DNA of 50,689 nt from Halocafeteria seosinensis (taxonomy: Eukaryota; Sar; Bigyra; Bicosoecida): assembly GCA_001687465.1 (NCBI GenBank), contig LVLI01000246.1:1-50689 (forward strand), written 5' to 3'. The notes beneath the pieces are model-generated. The model searched no databases. It had not been told where the DNA came from and worked only from the letters and a program-made list of their open reading frames with translations. Below, one piece after another: positions 22,625 to 32,974 of this stretch. Positions within the stretch are counted from its first letter, which is position 1, and every line of letters begins with the position of its first letter. Made by a program: the position numbers and the translations under genes.

Positions 22625-25600
22625 ATGGGGAATCAGTCGATGAAATCCTTGGGTCCTCTGGCCCAACGAGAGGGCCCGAATAGCATTACCAAGCAGGAAA
22701 TCAAAGATGCGATGAAGAAGTTTAAGGCCACAGAACTCTCTGTTCTCAAGTTTACCTTCAAGGTAAGGCCGCCATATATATTTGTGGATCCTCCTGTGTG
22801 AGTAGGTGTGCATGTTGTAATGTATCTGGCGGCAGGACTTGGCGGCTCGAGGATCCACAGGCAAGGATATCGATAAAAACACATTTCTAAAAGCATTCCC
22901 TCTTCCAGGACTCATAGGAGGTAAGTGTGCAAACGGTCTGTTAGAGTGCAGGGGACTTATTTTCTTCCCTGGTGGGAGAAAATGATGACTTGGCTCCTCC
23001 TGACACCCACGCGTACATTTACGACTTCAATGGACTGCAGAACGACTTTTCACTTTATTCGACAAAGATGAGAGTGGGGTTATAAATTACGAGGAATTTA
23101 TATTTGGTCTTGCTATCTGGTGTCGAGGAACAGTGGAGGAAAGAATGGAGTTTTTGTTCAAGTAAGTACCCAAAAACAAAAGTCCTTCATAACCCTCTTG
23201 TAATACTCGATTTGTTTCCGTGTGCGATTTCGACTGTGTCGTCGTGCAGTATGTATGATCTTAATGGGTAAGTCTTAATCACTGAATGGGCAATTCTAAA
23301 TACCACTTACGCGAACGATGGGTGTTACGCTACAGCGATGGGTACGTCAGCAAGGCGGATTTGCGCACAATGCTGAACCATTTACCCAGGGAAGTCGTCA
23401 GAACTATGGACCGTGGAAGTTTGGATGTGAGCTCCAATAGTGAGCTTCATACAGCAGCAGTAGACAGCATGGTCAAACGAGCTTTCGAGGAATGTGATCT
23501 GGATCGAGACGGGAAACTTAGTTTCCAGTCGTTCGCAAAATGGCTGGAAAAAACGCCAGAGATTCTGCAGTTTCTGTCAGCCGTATTCCCATATGGAACG
23601 GAAGATGCAAATGATGAGGAAAGCAAGGATACTGAAGGCAGCACGCCAGGTAAGAGGGTCAATCAGCGCAGAAAGTCCCTCGAAGGCACCAAGACGTCCA
23701 AGGAGGGTTCTCAGGTAAAGGATAAAGGAAATCTCTTCAAAGCGAATTCGGCTATGTCGCCGGGGCGATACTCAGCCGCAAATGCTCCTCCACCTCCTCA
23801 AACCCCTCTTTCAAAGCAATCATCTGCCCCTAGCCCTCGAATTGAAGGAAGCTCAGCGATCCCGAGTGGCGGAGCTTCCGGGCACAGTACTGCACACACT
23901 TCTCAAACCGGAAGTCGCCACTCTAATACTTGTGCGCAGCCGACGATGCTTTCCATGGCAAATCCATTTGCGTTGAGTTCCTCCGCCAGCTCCTCAGCGT
24001 GGACGACCCGCAGCTTCGTTCGTGGGCTCCATGAAAATGCTTCAAGTAGTCTCAGCAGTTATATGGCGGACCAGAAGAACAAGTGCATGTTACTACCAAC
24101 GGTATCTCTACGCCATTCAGAAGAATGCGACCTCAAAGACCGCCTTTGTTTGGCATGCAAACACTGTAATAACTCTGTCAGCTTTGACCAACATACAGGT
24201 GCCCCGCTTGCAACACACGTAAATGAGCCAGTGGTAGAACACTCGCCGGTTGGCTGGTCCGTACGTTGCCGCTATTCATCAAAGTCACGCTGGGTTCAGC
24301 AACTTTTAGGAGATTCTGCGTCGAGGCCAGAAGCCCAGCAAACTCCAGCTGCAGTGGCTTCCGAACTTGACGAACAAAACGTGGAAGCAATGACGGGAAT
24401 CGACTCGCCAGAGAAGGGATCTAACAACAAAGAGGATCCACGGAAAGATTCGAAGCATGCTTATGGGCGCTCCCGGGGTCGTAGTTTCTCTAAGGAGAAA
24501 CCACCTATCGGTCCAGAAATATCGCTAATCCGTGAACAGGCCGAGGAGGATACAGACTCCAAAGGATCATGGGCTAAGTCGCCGGTACAACAAGTAGATA
24601 CCTACTCCTCTGATTGGACATCTCCAGAAGCATTCGCTACTGAAAATAGCTATGGCAAGGACATATTCAGTGAGAATATTGACGAGGGCGCCGAAAGTGA
24701 CACCGACAGCACTGCGAGCAGCGGCACTCGAGATGTATCTGTTATACCGGACGATGTTGAAGCCAGTTCAGTTGAGGGTGACACTCCACCGGAGCCTATA
24801 CGAAGATCGAAGTCAAAACGGCGTTCGCAGGCCAAACGATTACAAGGAAAACGCGGTTCTATGGGTAGCAAAGCCGAGGATGACTACAGCAAGTATGCTG
24901 ACATAGATGCACTGGCTCGACGCCGGGAAATAAGTGTAGCTGATGGTGACGAAGCTGCGGTGAATGACTCGACGCAAGACGGTGTGCATAAGATGAACGA
25001 AGAATTCCGCGCTGCTTCACTTGCTGCGAAACGAAGTGGGGTTTCCGGAAACGACGCTCTTTTCGCAACTTCCTCAGTGGTGTTCCAAGGAGACGGAGCT
25101 GTACTTACGGAAAGCCTTGTATCCCTTTGTTCCAATTGTGGTGCTTCTCATGATGCCTTGGAATGGGTCCACTGTAATCGATGGATAGAAAGGTCGGCAA
25201 CAGCATTCACAAATGCGTTACTAGATAAGCTGGAGGAAATGAGTGTTGATCCCCGAAGTCTACAACAATTGGCAAGCTCTCCTGAGGGTCGGGGGAGACG
25301 GGCTACTTCACCCGACAGCAACGAATGGGATTCTAGGGTTGCGCAAATTGCTGCCACGATCGCCACCGAGGCTGCCAGGTTCTGGCCACTCCGCCATGGG
25401 GAAAGTAACCATCAAGGAATGAGCACGGCGGATAAACTGGGTATGCATCAACCAAGGGACCCGCTCCAAAGGGGCGAACGGAGAAGTTCGCTTGATGGGT
25501 CAAATGCGACATACGGAAGTGAATCTACCGCTGAAGGATACTCCTCCCATACAGCAGCCCTCCATGGACCATTTCAAGTTCCTCACATGGATTATCCACA

Positions 25601-27398
25601 TGGTGGTGGTGTATGGGGATCGGACTTCCAAGGGAGATGGGTCCCTAATGCGGAGGAGGGTGGTGAACAAGGACAGCAATACTCAGGAGCCAATTCACAG
25701 CTTTCACCCGTATTGGCGGCAACTTTGGTGGCTTCTGGCCACGTCTCCGCTGAAGACGCCATCAAGCGTTCCTCTCAACAGGATGAAACCCCTGCCCCTG
25801 TCTTGGAAACCCAACCAAGTGACGAGGATGGAAGCATGGTGAACTTTGATGGAGGCAGTTACCAAAACCTCTTAAGTGGTGAAGACAGTCCGCAAAATAG
25901 GTCCCCGAAGGACGTGGCGGCAGCTAATACGAGTCATATGAGGCTAGGTGCAGGAGCTGCGCGAAGTCTAACGCTTCATGGATGCGATATGTTAGAAAAG
26001 TCCGGAGCTTTATATAAGGTCGGTGCACGTTTCCGCAAGCTGACGAAACGCTGGTATTATCTCGAACAAAATTTCCTCTACTGGTACACGCGTCAAAAGG
26101 ACTCGACCCCTCGGGGTGTTCTCTTCTTGGAGGATTCTTACGTCAAGCCCGTAGACGACGGATATAAAGGGTACTATGGCATCAGTATCCATACGTCATC
26201 AGCTCACGGTGAGCGGACGAAAGTTTTATACGCTAAGAGCCCTCAGGATCGGGATGAGTGGTTAGCCGCTTTGCGACAGGCCTGTCGCGCTGTCCCGTTT
26301 GATGAAGACTATGAAGAGCAGGAAGAGATTGGTAGAGGCAGGTTTAGCCAGGTTATTTCGGCCAAAAGGAAAAGCGATGGTAAGATGTTTGCAGTGAAGA
26401 AAATCAATAAAGTGGATTTGGAGGAAGATGAGAAGGAGTTACTGCGTACGGAGATAGCAATCCTAAAATTAGTAAACCATCCGCACATTATTCGTCTGGA
26501 AAATGTGTACGAAACGAGCAGTTTATTATATATAGTAATGGAGTTCCTCCAGGGTGGTGAGTTGTTCGACAGGATCGTCGGCCGAAGTCGCTTCAAAGAA
26601 GACGAAGCCCGGGAGCTGGTGAAACCTCTAGTTGATGCCATGGCCTACCTGCATAGTTTAGGCATTGCGCATCGCGATCTCAAGCCGGAGAACGTGCTTA
26701 CAGGAGAGACGTTACATGATTTGAAAATTGCAGACTTCGGGCTCTCAAAGATTATCCACCCTACAGAAAAGATGAATAAGCCCTGCGGTACTTTGTCGTA
26801 CGTTGCACCCGAAGTCCTTACAGGCAAGGGTTACGGGAAGCAAGCAGACATGTGGAGCATCGGTGTTATCTTGTATCTAGTCGTTCGAGGTAAACTCCCG
26901 TTCGAAGGAAGGGATAAAGAGGAAATAGCTGCCAAAACAGTACGAGAGAACCTTGACTTCAACAATCCCATCTGGAAGCAGTGGAGTAAAGAGGGTTTGG
27001 AATTCGTTAGGCGCCTGCTCGAGCGAGATCCGGAGAAAAGATTATCTGCCAGGGAAGCGCTCAGGCATCCGTGGTTGAGAAATTCCACTGAAGCAGGTCA
27101 ATGCTACGATCTATCGTCTGATGACGAAAAGCCACCACCAACCAGTGAGGCTCCTTCAGCCAAGGCGACCGGGCCAACGACGACGACAACAACAACGACG
27201 GGACCCTCGACCCCTGGAGGTGCCATGTCCACACCTCGTAACATGAACTCTCCTGAAATTCCGCTGAGTTGCTTGCCACCTCATGGCGGTCATCCCGTGG
27301 CATCGTCTTCGGGTGGTGCTTACCACGACCCCGCAAGGGACAGTGTAGCGTCCAGAATGCAAAAGGTGTATTCTACAGACTCCGGTGCCAAAAAGTGA
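22625..27398 (+). CDS. N-myristoylated EF-hand + PH + CAMK-family kinase, CDPK7-like
   Basis: Five exons join in frame: 22625-22762, 22836-22920, 23041-23161, 23250-23267 (18 nt) and 23336-27398; product 1,474 aa. N-terminus M-G-N-Q-S-M-K-S is a good N-myristoylation signal. Residues about 20-200 form a calcineurin B/CBL-like EF-hand module. Clear loops are D-K-D-E-S-G-V-I-N-Y-E-E (82-93), D-L-N-G-D-G-Y-V-S-K-A-D (118-129) and D-L-D-R-D-G-K-L-S-F-Q-S (175-186, position 12 is Ser); the first hand is degenerate. A long disordered linker holds two Cys/His clusters (about residues 385 and 717). PH domain about 1006-1104, then kinase about 1114-1370 with [25 protein letters not shown] and C-G-T-L-S-Y-V-A-P-E. 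The C-terminus is Thr/Pro/Ser-rich. The order EF-hand-PH-kinase is that of apicomplexan CDPK7. An ATG at 23286 lies in the last intron and is not the start. Confidence 0.9.
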
Positions 27399-27540
27399 TT
27401 TTCCGTGTGTCTTACACTTAGATGGCGTCGTATTTAATAATGACTGTTCATATATGTATGTTGTTTTTGTACGTACCATATGTACGACTGACATACAGCT
27501 CTCCATGCTGTCAGCTGGTGGAGCGGTGTGGAAGAAAGAC

Positions 27541-29181
27541 TCACACCCAATGAAATGCATTGCACTCCTTCTCCGTGACCAACGTTCTAGCTAATAGCTC
27601 AGAATACTTCCCAGAATCGTCGGTTTGCCATTGCTCGTCGTACCTAGCTTCCAAACTCGTTGAGTACTGAAGTGCCCGCTCAGATTCCAGCGCACTCACT
27701 TCCGTTTGCTGTAGGAGCTCAGAGGTGCGATTGACATCGGCTAATTTGTCTGCGTGCTGTCTCTCGAAATCAAGCAAAAACTGTATGCCTTCATCTATCA
27801 TTTTATTGATATTCTCATTTTCCGATGAACTCGTTTGTAAGGAACAACCGCCAACAGCATTTTGAGTAGCCTGAAGGCAGTCATTCAAAGAAGGAAGCTG
27901 AGAAACTGGCATCGCACCTTCTGATTCTTTGTTCACGGGAAGTTCACTGGAGACATTCCGGTAGTGCGGACACCTTAGTTTGGTGACAGGGGATTTGGTC
28001 TTTCTGGCGCGGTTTGCACGTGCCCTTGTTTTCTCACAGTCTCGTCGAGCCGCCGCTAACACTTTCTTGGTTCGAGCTTCTGCTTGTCGTAGAGTCACGG
28101 GTTGGGGCCCCACTGGGATGGGGCGAGTCGAGTACATCATAGTTGGACGATTGAACTGTTGTCCAATTGCATCTCCATCATTGGTGTGGTTGTCTCCGTG
28201 ACAACCTCGCCCAAGCGGTACTGTCTCCCCGGAAGCGTCTTCGACAGACACTGTATTGCCCAAGTTTAATCGGGAAACAGAGGAGAACGGTTGCGTGTCT
28301 GTCAGGGGAAGTGTTTCAGCAGTTGACCACACGCGTACTTCGTTGATCTCAACAGGATGCGGATCCAAATCGTATAGTGAGAAACAACTCCAAGTATCGG
28401 GTAAGTAACTACTTGTGTGCTTATCGGATTCCGTGTAGTCGTTTAAGCAGGAAGCAGAAGCCGTGTCATAGGAAAATGTAAATACTGGAGGATCGACTAC
28501 TGGTCTAAGCGCTTTCTCCAGTTTTACACTATTGCCATCCTGCTCAACAGCTTGACGTCGAATCTTAATTGCATGTCGTAAGGATTGTTCGGCTTTTGGG
28601 AATCGAAACTTCCTGCGGCTGTGGGTTCGAACTTTTTCTGATCGCATGGGCATTATAATGCCGTAGCTGCCGAACATCTTGTTTAGAGGATCTGTATTGC
28701 ATTGACGTCTGTGTGCTGAGTAAGCGTTAGCTGGATGAGAGTGTATGCTTCGGGCTTCGTCAACGGGATGCCGTTCCTGGTTGTCACCGTCAAGGCTGTC
28801 AGTCTCCATGATAGTCCATGTAGTAGCCTCTGAGGTGATGTCTTTCCTGGAGCTACCGTGCATTCTGATGTTTGTCACTCTTGGATTTATCGTCTGTCTT
28901 TGCAATGCATTCTTGTAACCTTGGTAAGCCCTAGGTGAGACTTCCACATTTCTTCGTCCTCCCCGCGTGGCACCTTTCGACTCCCTACCCGACACATCGC
29001 TTCTACACTCTTCCCTGTATAGACTTGAGTCATCTGTCTCGTTGTAATTGTCTATTGGCGTCTTCTTTGGAAGTCCCTTCTCTCTTAGTAGACTATCCAG
29101 CACGCTTTCGACCGTCGAGAGAGCCTTGACTTCAGGAGAACGTATCTCCTCAATGTCGGACGCTGCCATGGGGTAGTCCAT
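27541..29181 (-). CDS. Hypothetical protein, 546 aa
   Basis: A single open exon from ATG 29181 (a second in-frame ATG is at 29169) to the stop at 27541. I do not recognise the family. The sequence is mostly polar. It has a basic patch (R-T-K-K-V-L-A-A-A-R-R-D) near 28060 and a C-terminal segment of about 100 residues with heptad-like spacing (I-N-K-M-I-D-E-G-I-Q-F-L-L-D-F-E-R-Q) that may form a coiled coil. It converges on the EF-hand kinase gene, 142 bp between stop codons. Length and lack of stops make it a likely real gene. Confidence 0.7.
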   Translation of the reverse strand: MDYPMAASDIEEIRSPEVKALSTVESVLDSLLREKGLPKKTPIDNYNETDDSSLYREECRSDVSGRESKGATRGGRRNVEVSPRAYQGYKNALQRQTINPRVTNIRMHGSSRKDITSEATTWTIMETDSLDGDNQERHPVDEARSIHSHPANAYSAHRRQCNTDPLNKMFGSYGIIMPMRSEKVRTHSRRKFRFPKAEQSLRHAIKIRRQAVEQDGNSVKLEKALRPVVDPPVFTFSYDTASASCLNDYTESDKHTSSYLPDTWSCFSLYDLDPHPVEINEVRVWSTAETLPLTDTQPFSSVSRLNLGNTVSVEDASGETVPLGRGCHGDNHTNDGDAIGQQFNRPTMMYSTRPIPVGPQPVTLRQAEARTKKVLAAARRDCEKTRARANRARKTKSPVTKLRCPHYRNVSSELPVNKESEGAMPVSQLPSLNDCLQATQNAVGGCSLQTSSSENENINKMIDEGIQFLLDFERQHADKLADVNRTSELLQQTEVSALESERALQYSTSLEARYDEQWQTDDSGKYSELLARTLVTEKECNAFHWV

Positions 29182-30120
29182 TACCCTGCGGTTCTATACC
29201 ACCTCCACGTGTATAGACGGATGTCTTCCTCTGCTTAGTACTTATTGCATCACGGCAAGTTGTATGCACTCCATATTATGCAGCCCAAGGGATTTTACCA
29301 GGGGTACAACCGCTATGTATCACCTCGTGGTACTGAGTAGTGATAGCTATTAGCTTCCGGTGAGAACCTATATGTACCGTCAGTAAAATGTTAGGTAACA
29401 CTATGGGTAATTTTGCGTCATTTGAAGTACAAACCTTTAGTCCTAGACAGTGTTCACTCGGAACAAAGAACTGGGGCTCGTTGAGCGTTAGATTAGATTT
29501 CTTCCGGTGGACTTCACCAGCGTGTCTCAAGTCTTGCATCTACTGTGAAACTTCTACATTCAAACGAAAGGGCATACTCCACTAGACCTCTAACGTGGTG
29601 CATGGACCGTCAGTAGTGGGACCACTTAATGGTTGGGAAACTCGCATTGACCTCCACGAAACGAAAATCAGTGGAACAGTCGGAACAGTCGGAAGTCTTT
29701 GAAGATGTGGGGATTCAGATTGAATAATACGGTGGGTGTCGAAGGAAGGTCGATCCATGGCAGATTAATGATAAATGCCTGATTCAGCACAACACGTCGT
29801 TTACAATGTGTGGAGATCAAATCATCGTTATGGAAGAGCAATCGAAGCTCTTGGAGGGGAGCAACAATCTACCACCCTTCAGTTTCTGAAGAGCAAAGCT
29901 TAGTGTTTGATAGTGAGAAGCCATTGTAAATCTTTCGTTGAGGAAAAACCAATCGCACATGGGAAACACTACTTGTACTGGTAAATGTTGAATTTCTTGT
30001 GCTGAAGGAGCTCACTATGCAACATCTGACCTGGTACCACATTTCTTTAAAGATGCAAGGGCATTGTTCCGGTAAATTGGTTGAAAGGAAATCTTCAAGA
30101 GTTTGCTCTTTGCTTTCGGG

Positions 30121-30122
<2 letters not shown>

Positions 30123-30166
<44 letters not shown>
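30123..30166. repeat. CA microsatellite, copy 1
   Basis: About 22 CA units, followed by a CATGTGACAG segment and a CCACCGGCC segment. Confidence 0.95.
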
Positions 30167-30171
<5 letters not shown>

Positions 30172-30207
30172 TGTGACAGTTAGGGCCACCGGCCTAAAAA
30201 AAGTTGA

Positions 30208-30208
<1 letters not shown>

Positions 30209-30255
<47 letters not shown>
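30209..30255. repeat. CA microsatellite, copy 2
   Basis: About 23 CA units, followed by the same CATGTGACAG and CCACCGGCC segments as copy 1, so the run and its flank were duplicated together. Confidence 0.95.
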
Positions 30256-30259
<4 letters not shown>

Positions 30260-31340
30260 GACAGATACAGTAGCCCACCGGCCGGGGAGTTGACAGCATC
30301 CTCTGAACGAGCGGTATGCGCCTCTTGGCGAGGAGCGGTACGCGCCCCTGTTAAGCAACGACGGGCCCGCTGTTCCTCCAGCTTCGGGGTACAGTGTAAC
30401 ATCAGAAGGCATCGGAAGGTGACGCTATACCTACGACAACGATGTCACGACTACCGGCAAGGCTCAGCCTGGGAGGAGCCGTCTACCGACCTGTGCCTGC
30501 CACAGCGACTCTAGAAAGCATGTACCGGAACGGCTGTAACGGCTGGATGAGGGTGTTTCTCTGCCCGCACGCTGTATCGCCCCCTGGTCTCCCCTTTGAG
30601 ACCCCACCCCTTGAAGGTTCCCTTCCCCCCGCTCGGGTGCTGCTCTACTGTCCTGAGGGTATCCTACTAGTCTACGGTGTGATATCGTGTATTGTTAACT
30701 GGACAAAAAGACACTTTATGAGTACAAAAAGACAGGACTACTATCCTGAAAGCCCGTCCATACTTGCGAACACCCGGGTACGTTCATCAAGCTCCTCAGC
30801 ATTACAGTTTCCGCCTGGTGTACAGTAGCTGCAGTCAGTCTTCAGTCTTTGTCACTACGGTTCCACTGGTAACTGCTACACATGGGCTGCTTTATAGAGT
30901 GATTTTAGTACCAGCTTTGTTGTACGTTCAATCTGAGCAAAAGATTCCCTGTGGGGCTTTTGTAGGGATGCGAGGGGCGAACTGTAACGTTTATTAAAAA
31001 AAATCGCGGGCGTTAGAACTGGAGTTGCCCACCGGGGCAGACGGCACTAGCTGCTATGTTTCCGGTGATGTTAACTGTTAGTTGATCGTCTTATGTGGTC
31101 ATAAGAGGATGACTTCATTCCACAAATTAACGATTTGTAAGAAGCTCCCAGCACAGCAAGCGGATGCGGGAGGGGAGGGGTGTTGAAGGCTAAAGGCGTA
31201 CGGTATCCATGAAACAAACCTTCTTGTAAAAATACCGGTAGTATTAGGGTTCGATGATGTTTGGAGTCATGCATATCTGTTACGATTCTTCGGAGAGACT
31301 CCTCTCTGCTTCTTCGCAGACTAAAGTCCGGGGAGAACAA

Positions 31341-32258
31341 ATGCAGTTGTGGTATATCCTCTTGAGCATATGTACTGTGCCCCTCCTCGTTCACGGAAGA
31401 AACCTTCCATGGAAGCCGGCAACGCACAACCGGAACCGCACCATGCTAACTTATACGGTTGCGAGGAACCAAGGTAGCGGCATCCGTGGTCGAGCTGTAA
31501 CTTGCACTTCCGTAAAGTCGCAAGGGCGTACAATACCGATACGACTCCAAGCATGCACAAATTCACCTTGTGCAAAGTATAGGAAGACCATCTCCTCGAC
31601 TAACGCAACGACAGCATTCGACCCACGTGCTCCATCGCCACTGAGTACCGTAATGAATACCTCTACCTCGTCTACTACAACAACGATACCGAAAGAACAT
31701 CGCCCGACCAGTTCATCTCAATCATCGACCGCAGACAGGACATCAAAATCCATGGCAACATCAACAGCGATACCTACGCAAACTCCTTCACCTACTGGAA
31801 GTCGCACGTGTAGTCCCACAGGTACGGGGACTCAGATTCCGACAACCACGACAACAGGAATGCTTACATCTGGAGCAAGCAACACTTCTATACCGACTCG
31901 GAGTGGCACAAGTACGTTCACGCGTACACGCGTTCCAACGCCCACGCACACTTCGACTCCTACGTCCATTTCAACCCCTTTACAGACTTCGACTCTTACG
32001 TCCATCTCAACCCCTTCTCAGACTTCGACGCGGACGAGCAGTGCGTCGCGCATTTCTACCCCTACACCCAGCTCAACTCCAACGCACACTCCGACCCGTA
32101 CGCACACTTCGACGCCGACGCGCACCTTGACCCCTTCGCACACTTCGACCCTTACCCCTTCGCACACTTCGACGCGGACGCGAACCTCGACCCCTTTTCA
32201 CACTTCGACGCGGACGCCCACACGCACATCGACAGCTACGGCATTCAGGGCACGATGA
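31341..32258 (+). CDS. Secreted mucin-like Thr/Ser/Pro-rich protein
   Basis: The frame is open from an ATG at 31254, but the ATG at 31341 places a signal peptide (MQLWYILLSICTVPLLVHG) at the very N-terminus, so I prefer it; product about 305 aa. After the signal comes a short segment with W-K-P and Cys residues (A-V-T-C-T-S and L-Q-A-C-T-N-S-P-C) that faintly resembles a thrombospondin type-1 fold. From about 31600 to the stop the protein is almost entirely Thr, Ser and Pro, with imperfect repeats such as T-P-T-H-T-S-T-P-T and T-R-T-x-T-P. Inference: a heavily O-glycosylated surface or wall protein. More exons downstream cannot be excluded. Confidence 0.65.
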   Translation: MQLWYILLSICTVPLLVHGRNLPWKPATHNRNRTMLTYTVARNQGSGIRGRAVTCTSVKSQGRTIPIRLQACTNSPCAKYRKTISSTNATTAFDPRAPSPLSTVMNTSTSSTTTTIPKEHRPTSSSQSSTADRTSKSMATSTAIPTQTPSPTGSRTCSPTGTGTQIPTTTTTGMLTSGASNTSIPTRSGTSTFTRTRVPTPTHTSTPTSISTPLQTSTLTSISTPSQTSTRTSSASRISTPTPSSTPTHTPTRTHTSTPTRTLTPSHTSTLTPSHTSTRTRTSTPFHTSTRTPTRTSTATAFRAR

Positions 32259-32974
32259 CGGGGATGGCAGCAACGGAGTCATGGTATGTCTAGTGCTGCA
32301 GGCCCGGGGCGAAGGTGGACACCGAGATTCATCCTCTCGGCCAGGCTTAGTTCGTACCACACTTTCTAGGTTGCGGTAACTCACAAGGTACATCATTACT
32401 GCTGTAGTCGTGGCAAAAGAAAGTGATCGTGAAAAGGTGTTGGAGCAAATGTCAGGTCATTGTCCTCTGGATCCATTCCTACTTGTCAGCAGAGTATCAA
32501 ATCCCGACTAGCAGCCGTCAATGAATGCATAGCTCTCGTTTTCAGTTGCTTTCTCCATTGGGCATGAGCAGTCTCGCGCAGGCACCCAAAGTACGAATTC
32601 CGTCCGTGAGGCAAGTGCTGCCTTACTGCGTTACAGGTAGTTGGATACTTCCCTCTTTCCCGCGAGATCCCCTACCACCTACCTATTCAGTTCTGCGTCA
32701 AGTCCTCATCTATTGAGCGAGCTAACTCTTTTTGGGAAGCCGAGCTCAATCCATTTCGGCAGGTCTCTGTCTCCGCCGTCTTCCGTCCATGGCATGCATG
32801 TCCATGATGACAAATCACTTCAACAAGACAATCATTAGTTGACGTTTGTCATTCATATCCATCTATACTGTAGAAGTGAATTAAGAGGTCTAGTGTTGAT
32901 GACGTCCATTATTGTTGCTTATAAGGATAGGTGATAGAGGTAGGTGGTAGTGTAGCAATCGATAGAGACGGGGA
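32259..32974. other. Intergenic upstream of the RNA helicase
   Basis: 716 bp with only short frames. It should contain the helicase promoter and leader. Nothing else recognised. Confidence 0.5.

Larger units (their letters stand above)
29182..31340. other. Noncoding stretch with CA microsatellites
   Basis: About 2.2 kb with no supported gene. It holds two long CA runs (30123-30166 and 30209-30255). A plus-strand frame at 30442-30828 (128 codons) starts with ATG but has no recognisable feature. It should include the promoter of the 546-aa gene at its left end and that of the mucin-like gene at its right end. Confidence 0.5.

Noticed and set aside
23286-23335. ATG at 23286 as start of the large kinase
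   Set aside because: It lies in the last intron; splicing 23267 to 23336 restores a perfect EF-hand loop and links to upstream EF-hand exons.
30442-30828. Plus-strand 128-codon frame with ATG
   Set aside because: No domain, no splice context and no supporting pattern beyond chance openness.
31071-31427. Minus-strand 118-codon frame
   Set aside because: Partly antisense to the signal-peptide region of the mucin-like gene; no recognisable feature.
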